From the NCBI GenBank assembly GCA_002344345.1, contig DDTL01000036.1, positions 1-48,773 of the forward strand: DNA of 48,773 nucleotides. The letters run 5' to 3'. Position numbers and translations under genes: made by a program. Position 1 is the first letter of the stretch, and each line of letters begins with the position of its first letter. Positions 43,314 through 48,773 of the stretch are shown here, in pieces. The notes beneath the pieces were generated by a model, which saw nothing but the letters and a program-made list of their open reading frames with translations, ran no database searches and was not told the DNA's origin. Source of the stretch: Saprospiraceae bacterium UBA2365 (GTDB lineage: Bacteria > Bacteroidota > Bacteroidia > Chitinophagales > Saprospiraceae).

Positions 43314-43502
43314 TCATATCCAAAAGGCATTCATAAAATGTTTAACTTTGGAATCTGAATTAATTCTTACATGATTGTAATCGGTAAAGTATGCAGAAAA
43401 GTATTCAATCAGAGATTTATTATTATAGAAGTATGAGTCTGCTCTGAAAAGTCCAATTTGTTGATTTTCTATCGTTTTTTTGCCACAATCTATTGACGTC
43501 AA
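43314..43502 (-). pseudogene. Possible remnant of an IS transposase C-terminus
   Basis: The 62-residue frame contains SLIEYFSAYFTDYNHVRIN, which recalls the (F/Y)I.YYN..RI segment near the end of IS3-family transposases. No DDE residues, helper ORF or target-site duplication are visible, and the match is weak. It may equally be a chance open frame. Adjacent inverted and direct repeats make a decayed element conceivable. Confidence 0.2.
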
Positions 43503-43504
43503 AG

Positions 43505-43613
43505 ATCAGTACAAGTCTAAAGGGAAACGATTGAAAATCAACAATTTAAAAGTCCCCTTTTAGGCGTGTACTGACTGAAAACGTCAGTGCGTGTACTGAC
43601 TGAAAACGTCAGC
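43505..43613. repeat. Imperfect inverted repeat plus 25-nt tandem duplication with hairpins
   Basis: Positions 43505-43528 and 43552-43575 match as inverted arms at 18 of 24 positions, with a 23-nt loop. The right arm runs into two nearly identical 25-nt direct copies (43564-43588 and 43589-43613, differing only at the last base), each containing CTGAC...GTCAG, a 5-bp hairpin. It could be a nested RNA structure or the end of a lost mobile element. Confidence 0.7.
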
Positions 43614-43674
43614 GGGGATTTAGGGTGAAAAGACTTTCCGGAGTAGAACCAAGTATTCATTTTTAAGCTTTAAT

Positions 43675-44808
43675 ATGAATGATAAGAAAAAGGTCCTCAT
43701 CATCGGAGATGGTGCTTCTGTATTCGTGTTGAACCATGTTAAACATTTCATCGCATATAATAATAATTATAGTTTTAGTATTCTTTTGACAAATGATCAC
43801 CTGGAGCAGGCGTACAACACGTATTTTGACGAAGTTCATTATTCATTTAAAAGATCTTTTTTAACAAAAATACCTTTTATTAAAGGAGCTATCATCAGGT
43901 TGATGATCATATTTTCCATTCTAAAGTTCAAAAAAAAATATGATATAGTCCATATTCAATTTTTAAACGACAATATCGTATACTTCAATGTTTTTCACCG
44001 AATCGCAAAAAAAGTCATCATATTTGTTTGGGGTAGTGATTATTACAGATCTTCAGGATTCAACAAATGGCTAAAGAAAAGGATCTTTAAAACAGCAGAT
44101 ATCATAACTTTTGGCAATGAGCAAACCAGAAATGATTTTATCAGGGAAATACCTACCAAAGCAAAAATAAGCATTGTCAGATTTGGCTTGATCATGATGG
44201 ATTATATCAAAGAATTAAATGCTTCGAGGCAAGACAGCAGAGCAGTTTTTGGTTTTCCACGGGATAAAATCCTGATTACTATTGGTTACAACCTGAATCC
44301 CAGCCAACAACATGGGAAGATTCTGGATGCGTTGTCATCATTGAAACATGAGAATTATTACAAGGATCTGTTTTTAGTGGTTCCTGTGACCTATCCGGCT
44401 GACAAAAATGGATACAAGGCTAAATTGCAGGTAGCTTTGGAATCTACGGGCATTGAGTATAAATTGATCGAGTCATTTTTACCCGAAATGATGAATGCGC
44501 ATCTCAGGAATAGTTCAGATATTATGATCCAACTTCAGACGACTGATCAACTTTCAGGAACTATGCAGGAATATTTTGCCACAGAAAACATTGTTATAAC
44601 AGGCTCATGGCTTCCCTATAAAATATTTGAAGACAAAGGAATTTACTTTATTAAAATCAATGCATTTTCTGAACTAGCCAAAAAAATCGATGACATAATC
44701 ATCAATTTTGATGAATATCAACAGCGAACAATTAATAATAAATCAATTATCATGGAGATGAGTAGCTGGAAAAACAACATCCAGGCATGGATTGACCTCT
44801 ATGAATGA
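43675..44808 (+). CDS. Glycosyltransferase, GT-B fold, 4-alpha-L-fucosyltransferase-like
   Basis: A 377-residue cytoplasmic or peripheral protein. The N-terminal Rossmann-like half opens KKVLIIGDGASVFVLNHVKH and contains YDIVHIQFLND and FVWGSDYYRS. The C-terminal half has ITIGYNLNPSQQHGKILDAL, in the position of the nucleotide-binding region of GT4/GT56-type enzymes, and MIQLQTTDQLSGTMQEYFAT. The N..P.Q.H pattern recalls WecF-type Fuc4NAc transferases, but donor and acceptor are not determined. It is a single gene, not in a visible polysaccharide cluster, and converges with porD (23-nt gap). Confidence 0.72.
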   Translation: MNDKKKVLIIGDGASVFVLNHVKHFIAYNNNYSFSILLTNDHLEQAYNTYFDEVHYSFKRSFLTKIPFIKGAIIRLMIIFSILKFKKKYDIVHIQFLNDNIVYFNVFHRIAKKVIIFVWGSDYYRSSGFNKWLKKRIFKTADIITFGNEQTRNDFIREIPTKAKISIVRFGLIMMDYIKELNASRQDSRAVFGFPRDKILITIGYNLNPSQQHGKILDALSSLKHENYYKDLFLVVPVTYPADKNGYKAKLQVALESTGIEYKLIESFLPEMMNAHLRNSSDIMIQLQTTDQLSGTMQEYFATENIVITGSWLPYKIFEDKGIYFIKINAFSELAKKIDDIIINFDEYQQRTINNKSIIMEMSSWKNNIQAWIDLYE

Positions 44809-44831
44809 TAAGATGGATAACTTGATAGTGA

Positions 44832-45728
44832 TCATTGTCTGATCACCGCATAATTACTCATTTGCGAAGGATCAAGCCTGGCCATCAGATTGTATACAGT
44901 ATTCTTTTGACCTCTGCTGCCACCCTTGAATATTTCGATGATTTCATCTCTTTTTGAGTCCAGAAAATTTCTTAAAACTATGCTGTTAGGATAACTTTCA
45001 TTCACCTTATCCATTTCCTTCAATACACTCACCAAAATAGCCTTACCTCTGTCCGGATCATCAGACATAACATCCAATCCCAATCTGTGATATTCATAAG
45101 TCGATTGCCTGTATGGCCTGTATCTTGGATTTAATAGGTTCTCCATCAGCCAGTATCTGTTCTCCTTCTTGCCGCCAAGACTCCAACCTGCTGCATTTAC
45201 GCTGTTTTGAGGCACAGCATTCAATACACTCTCCGATATTTGAAAATATTGTTCTCCGCCTAAAGGAGAAAATGAATCATAATCCATTCCAAGCAATAAA
45301 TAAACATAAAAACTTAACAGCGATGAAAAATCATCAATATAAATTCCTTTGCTCACTTCTATGGATTGCATTTCTTCGTATTCAAGTTTGAAATCCTTGT
45401 CAAGACGGTTGAACAATAAAGTTGTGTAATTGCTATTGAAAACCGGGCGTATTCCCTGAACGGCAATATCAGCGACAAAACTACTTGGAGAGTATTCCTC
45501 GGTAATGGTGATCAGTAAACTACCTTCAATTTTTTCATGGGACTCAAATTCATCATTGGTCCATTTTGTATTATTTAAAAACTCTGACACAGATCTTTCG
45601 AGAGTTTGAAAAACTCTGGGATCAGCAAGTTTTAGCTTGGGTGCATTTACTTTGACATCAATCTTTAATTCCTGAGCTAAAAGACTTGATGATAAAATCA
45701 TTAGAAAGAAAAGAATAATTTGTCTCAT
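44832..45728 (-). CDS. porD: Type IX secretion system protein PorD (DUF4835)
   Basis: A 298-residue exported protein with a signal peptide (1-18, ending LLAQ). Regions NAPKLKLADPRVFQTLERSV, DIAVQGIRPVFNSNYTTLLF and SFYVYLLLGMDYDSFSPLGG identify the DUF4835 family, named PorD in the type IX secretion literature. It ends the bamD-rpoZ-coaBC-porD cluster, 78 nt after coaBC; in many Bacteroidota this order is conserved. The sorting-domain protein at 40566 is a likely client of the system. Confidence 0.9.
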   Translation of the reverse strand: MRQIILFFLMILSSSLLAQELKIDVKVNAPKLKLADPRVFQTLERSVSEFLNNTKWTNDEFESHEKIEGSLLITITEEYSPSSFVADIAVQGIRPVFNSNYTTLLFNRLDKDFKLEYEEMQSIEVSKGIYIDDFSSLLSFYVYLLLGMDYDSFSPLGGEQYFQISESVLNAVPQNSVNAAGWSLGGKKENRYWLMENLLNPRYRPYRQSTYEYHRLGLDVMSDDPDRGKAILVSVLKEMDKVNESYPNSIVLRNFLDSKRDEIIEIFKGGSRGQKNTVYNLMARLDPSQMSNYAVIRQ

Positions 45729-45806
45729 TTGTAAAACTGTTATTTTTAATCACTTCCAAAGAGTTTTACAAGCTCCTTGTTTTGGCTGGAAAAATGACTT
45801 TTGGAA

Positions 45807-47018
45807 TCAACCATCTTTATGCAACAGTTCACTGATCCTGTCAATGATATCTGTTGCAACCTGGCTTTTAGACTTTAACTCAAAATGTTCGATCTTATTG
45901 TTTAGACGATGCAGAATGCTGATTTTATTAGTATCAAAGGTAAATCCGGCACCTTCATCGTTCAATGAATTGAGTACAATTAAATCCAGGTTTTTGGTGG
46001 TTAATTTACCAAATGCATTTTCTGTTTCATGATCGGTTTCCAATGCAAACCCGACTAAAATCTGACCTTCTTTTTTATCTGCACCCACTTTTGCTGCGAT
46101 GTCAGTCGTTTTTGTCAGATTTAACTGCCAATTGGTCTCCTTTTTCTTGATCTTCCTGCTCTCAGTAGTTGATGGTGTATAATCAGCAACCGCTGCTGAA
46201 AAAATGAGGATGTCTGCTGTTTCTTTAAGATCCATCACATTTTTCTCCATTTCAGCAGCACTTGTGACCTGCCGGATGTTGATTCCTATGGGTAAATCCA
46301 AATGGTTAGGGCCAATGACGAGGTCAACTTCAGCGCCTCTGGTTTTGCATTCTTTAGCCAATTCCAAACCCATTTTGCCTGAACTGTGATTGCCTATAAA
46401 TCTTACAGGATCAATCGGTTCATAGGTAGGGCCTGCAGTGATCAATACCCTATTTCCTGCCAAATCAGTTTTTTTTTTATTGAAATACTGATGTAGATAA
46501 GTCATGATCTCTTCCGGTTCAGCCATTCGGCCTTCGCCACTCAATCCAGATGCCAGTTCACCTGATCCTACAGGAATGATACCTGTATGATATTGCTTAA
46601 GGGTTTCAATGTTTTTTTGAGTTGCGGGATGTATCCACATGTCAAGGTCCATAGCAGGTGCTACGATCACAGGGCATTTGGCAGACAGATATACACACAA
46701 GGCTAAATTATCTGCTATACCATTGGCCATTTTTGCAATGGTGTTGGCGGTTGCAGGGGCAATCAGGACTGCATCCGCCCATAGCCCAAAGTCTACATGA
46801 CTATTCCATTGACCATGATCCATCATATCAAGGAAAGCCGTTTTTTTGGAAAGGGTAGAAAGTGTCAGTTGGGAAATAAACTCCGTCGATGCCGGGGTCA
46901 TGATCACCTGAACTTCTGCACCAGCCTTGATCAACAGCCGTATTAAAACCGCACTTTTGTATGCAGCTATACTGCCGGTTACGATCAGGACGATTTTTTT
47001 GTTATTCAGATCATCCAT
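45807..47018 (-). CDS. coaBC: Bifunctional CoaBC (phosphopantothenoylcysteine synthase/decarboxylase)
   Basis: This enzyme makes 4'-phosphopantetheine for coenzyme A from phosphopantothenate and cysteine. The 403-residue protein has the flavin-dependent CoaC domain (1-about 185; VLIVTGSIAAYK-type start, catalytic His74 in HVDFGLWAD) and the CoaB domain (about 190-403) with RVLITAGPTYEPIDPVRFIG and SSGKMGLELA. At the positions of Asn125 and Cys158 of the E. coli enzyme are Asp124 (PAMDLDMW) and Ser157 (GELASGLSGEGRM). I choose ATG 47018; the longer frame runs into rpoZ. It lies between rpoZ and porD. Confidence 0.94.
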   Translation of the reverse strand: MDDLNNKKIVLIVTGSIAAYKSAVLIRLLIKAGAEVQVIMTPASTEFISQLTLSTLSKKTAFLDMMDHGQWNSHVDFGLWADAVLIAPATANTIAKMANGIADNLALCVYLSAKCPVIVAPAMDLDMWIHPATQKNIETLKQYHTGIIPVGSGELASGLSGEGRMAEPEEIMTYLHQYFNKKKTDLAGNRVLITAGPTYEPIDPVRFIGNHSSGKMGLELAKECKTRGAEVDLVIGPNHLDLPIGINIRQVTSAAEMEKNVMDLKETADILIFSAAVADYTPSTTESRKIKKKETNWQLNLTKTTDIAAKVGADKKEGQILVGFALETDHETENAFGKLTTKNLDLIVLNSLNDEGAGFTFDTNKISILHRLNNKIEHFELKSKSQVATDIIDRISELLHKDG

Positions 47019-47034
47019 GCAAAGTGATTGAGAA

Positions 47035-47400
47035 TCAAAACTTCTTGTATTCAATCACATTTCCTTCATCATCTCTGTACTCGTATTTGATTTTTCTGTC
47101 GAAAAATTCCTGGGTAGCGATCAATGCCGGATTCGGAAGTTTTTCATAAAACTTTGTGATCTCAATTTGCTCTTTATTTTCGATAATTTCTTCGATAGTG
47201 TCCTGATGGATAGTAAATTCATCCAATTTATTTTTCAACTCGAGTTTGAGATCTAGAGCTAACTGATCAGCTCTTTTACTGATCACAGCCAGGGCTTCGT
47301 ATATACTGTTGATCTTATCTTTACCAATAAAATCATTCATGTTTTGAGGTTGAATGTTTGGGTTTTGACCCTGAACTCTAGCTTTGATGTCCTTTGCCAT
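47035..47400 (-). CDS. rpoZ: RNA polymerase subunit omega family protein
   Basis: Omega supports assembly and ppGpp sensing of RNA polymerase. The 121-residue protein has the helical core KINSIYEALAVISKRADQLA followed by LDLKLELKNKLDEF, corresponding to the conserved N-terminal omega helices, and a Bacteroidota-type C-terminal tail. It starts inside the end of bamD: ATG at 47400 overlaps the bamD stop by 23 nt, so expression is translationally coupled. coaBC follows after 16 nt. Confidence 0.85.
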   Translation of the reverse strand: MAKDIKARVQGQNPNIQPQNMNDFIGKDKINSIYEALAVISKRADQLALDLKLELKNKLDEFTIHQDTIEEIIENKEQIEITKFYEKLPNPALIATQEFFDRKIKYEYRDDEGNVIEYKKF

Positions 47401-48208
47401 GCTTATATTCGTTTAAATTTTTTTCAATTTCAAGACCAATTTTTTTAACTTTCGCACTATACTTACTTTGCGGATATTTCCTTATGAATGCATTATATTT
47501 ATTATATGCATCAGTCAATCGCTCTTCTCTTTTGTCATAAATGCTGTTAATCGAATACAAATATCCGGCCTGAACTACCAGATACCTGACTTCTTCAGCT
47601 CTCGATGATTCCGGGAAATCATTGAGCATATTCTCAAAAGATGTCACTGCGGAAACATACTGCTTCGTTTTAAAATAAAGCATACCTTCAGAAAATGATT
47701 TTTCTTCCAGTTTTAATCTCAATTCATCCAATAGCTTGTTACATTGTTCAATTTTATCGCTGTTGGGGTAATTGTTAACAAAATATTGCAAGGATTCAAT
47801 GGCTTTGTTTGTATATGTCTGATCCAACGCAGGAATGGGAGACATCAGATACTCAGAATAGGCGCTCATATATGCGGCTTCTTCTCTTTTGCTGCTGTTA
47901 ATGAATGAACTCGCAAAATTTTTAAAGTAATGCGCTGCAAGTATATAATCTTCTGTGTGATAATAAGTATACGCATACTTGTAAAACAAATCTTCCGATT
48001 CAGCTTTTCCCCTGTAATAAGGTATCGCAATATCATACAATGTCTGGGCATTCAGATATTTGCCATTGTCAAAATATTTGTTAGCTTGTTCAAGCAACAA
48101 TACAGGATCATTACTGGTCCTGACCCTTTCAAATTCGGACTTGCAGGAGCTCAGCGCTGTCATTAAAATGACCGCATATACAATTGAAAAAATAATTCTG
48201 AATTTCAT
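47378..48208 (-). CDS. bamD: Outer-membrane assembly lipoprotein BamD
   Basis: BamD is the essential lipoprotein partner of BamA for insertion of outer-membrane proteins. The 276-residue protein has a lipobox (LSSC, Cys22) and five TPR-like units, including KYLNAQTLYDIAIPYY, YILAAHYFKNFASSF and YVSAVTSFENMLNDFP, followed by YNAFIRKYPQSKYS. It is the first gene of the bamD-rpoZ-coaBC-porD cluster, with a -7 box just upstream, and overlaps rpoZ by 23 nt. Confidence 0.93.
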   Translation of the reverse strand: MKFRIIFSIVYAVILMTALSSCKSEFERVRTSNDPVLLLEQANKYFDNGKYLNAQTLYDIAIPYYRGKAESEDLFYKYAYTYYHTEDYILAAHYFKNFASSFINSSKREEAAYMSAYSEYLMSPIPALDQTYTNKAIESLQYFVNNYPNSDKIEQCNKLLDELRLKLEEKSFSEGMLYFKTKQYVSAVTSFENMLNDFPESSRAEEVRYLVVQAGYLYSINSIYDKREERLTDAYNKYNAFIRKYPQSKYSAKVKKIGLEIEKNLNEYKHGKGHQS

Positions 48209-48215
48209 AAGCGCG

Positions 48216-48223
48216 CAAAGTTA
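48216..48223 (-). promoter_or_regulatory. bamD: Candidate -7 box for the bamD cluster
   Basis: TAACTTTG on the minus strand matches TAnnTTTG and ends 7 nt before the bamD ATG, giving almost no leader. No TTG is found at the -33 distance. Confidence 0.45.
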
Positions 48224-48670
48224 CTATTTATTTATTATTAGAGTAAAAAAATCAATCATGCTTTTATAAAATAATGATTATTACGTTTATACGTAAGCAT
48301 TTGACTCCTTCATGATTCATGTCATATCCATAATTTTTCATTTTTAATCAATGTTCAGGGATCTTTCTTGTGCTAAATCTATTAAAGCTCCATTGGAAAT
48401 CAGCATTATCTGGATGAATGAAAATCCGATGCACATTGAATGCCAGATGGTTTGGAATGCATTTAGCTAGCCGTTAAAGATAAATTGAGTCAAAATATCG
48501 CAAATTCCTTGCCGGTCTTAAGCATCTTTAAACTCAGGTATTAAATGCGCAATTTTCTGAAAAATATTGCGATCGACAAATTCCTGCAAGTTTAACGAAG
48601 TAATGACTGGTTTCGCGTCTATTCAGTTGTAGTAGCCTCGTTTTTTTTCTTATTTTTTTGTAATTTTTTT

Positions 48671-48772
48671 GCTCAATAGTCTTTTAGTCTTAAGTCTGTT
48701 AGCTAATGATTTATACAAAAGGTTAAAACCTCTGATTCCAGGACAAATTTCGTGTCTTTTGCTCAAAGTACA
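48671..48772. repeat. 102-nt dispersed non-coding repeat, copy B
   Basis: It is the second copy of the element at 20424-20525, in the same orientation, 83 of 102 positions identical without gaps. It reaches the window edge, so the element may extend further. Confidence 0.85.
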
Positions 48773-48773
48773 C

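Larger units (their letters stand above)
43218..43674. other. Intergenic region with possible transposase remnant and repeats
   Basis: Between the repeat protein and a glycosyltransferase. It holds a 62-codon minus-strand frame at 43314-43502 that faintly resembles an IS transposase C-terminus, and a structured patch at 43505-43613. There is no promoter match that I can support for the glycosyltransferase. Confidence 0.6.
48209..48773. other. Right-edge intergenic region with repeat copy B
   Basis: More than 550 nt without a supported gene. It has the bamD -7 box (48216-48223), a short inverted repeat TTACGT/ACGTAA with spacer TTAT (48281-48296), a 39-codon plus-strand ATG frame (48351-48470) with no recognisable product, and the 102-nt repeat copy B at 48671-48772. 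Confidence 0.6.

Noticed and set aside
43564..43613. Two 25-nt direct repeats as a CRISPR array
   Set aside because: Only two copies, directly adjacent without spacers, and no cas genes.
44828..44846. GTGATCA/TGATCAC hairpin as terminator between the glycosyltransferase and porD
   Set aside because: Only a 7-bp stem without a T run and partly within the porD stop; too weak to list as a terminator.
48351..48470. 39-codon plus-strand ATG frame in the right-edge gap
   Set aside because: Short, no motif, no promoter of its own; not supported as a gene.

Overview
The window is a stretch of AT-rich chromosome from a member of the Bacteroidota, probably from the Saprospiria/Chitinophagia side of the phylum, although the exact placement is inference. 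The reasons are: a Bacteroidota order of tRNA-tuf-tRNA-Trp-secE-nusG-rplKAJL-rpoBC; a PorD (DUF4835) gene of the type IX secretion system; a protein with a type IX C-terminal sorting domain and GCDSI-type repeats; the phylum-restricted DUF4271 and DUF4625 families; and promoters of the Bacteroidota type (TTG, about 20 nt, TAnnTTTG) upstream of many genes. No phage, plasmid, CRISPR array or complete insertion sequence is visible.

Layout. Positions 1-13770 hold an information-processing block on the plus strand: tRNAs Thr, Tyr, Gly and Thr, tuf, tRNA-Trp, secE, nusG, four ribosomal protein genes, rpoB and rpoC, closed by a strong hairpin terminator. From 13800 to 17850 a minus-strand run encodes MeaB, an M23 peptidase, a Bcp peroxiredoxin and an AlkD-like DNA repair protein. 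From 17967 to 25455 are yceD-rpmF, ridA, trpS, queD, lspA, a polysaccharide flippase, an SCP2-like protein and a tandem universal stress protein.

Positions 25478-29898 form the most interesting accessory unit. A TonB-dependent receptor is flanked by two small membrane proteins with CxxC and His motifs and R(A/G)PP C-termini, followed by two DUF4625 lipoproteins. Several palindromes sit directly in front of the receptor gene. I infer a metal-related outer-membrane uptake system. It is followed by a polyprenyl-phosphate sugar synthase/GT-C glycosyltransferase pair, hbd, a DUF4271-hemD operon, a sensor kinase/response regulator pair of RprXY type, two thioredoxin-fold exported proteins and purN.

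From 40400 on come a large secreted protein with ten repeats of about 53 residues, a structured non-coding patch with inverted and tandem repeats, a glycosyltransferase, and the minus-strand bamD-rpoZ-coaBC-porD cluster, which joins envelope biogenesis, RNA polymerase omega, coenzyme A synthesis and type IX secretion. A 102-nt non-coding repeat occurs twice, after trpS and at the right edge of the window.
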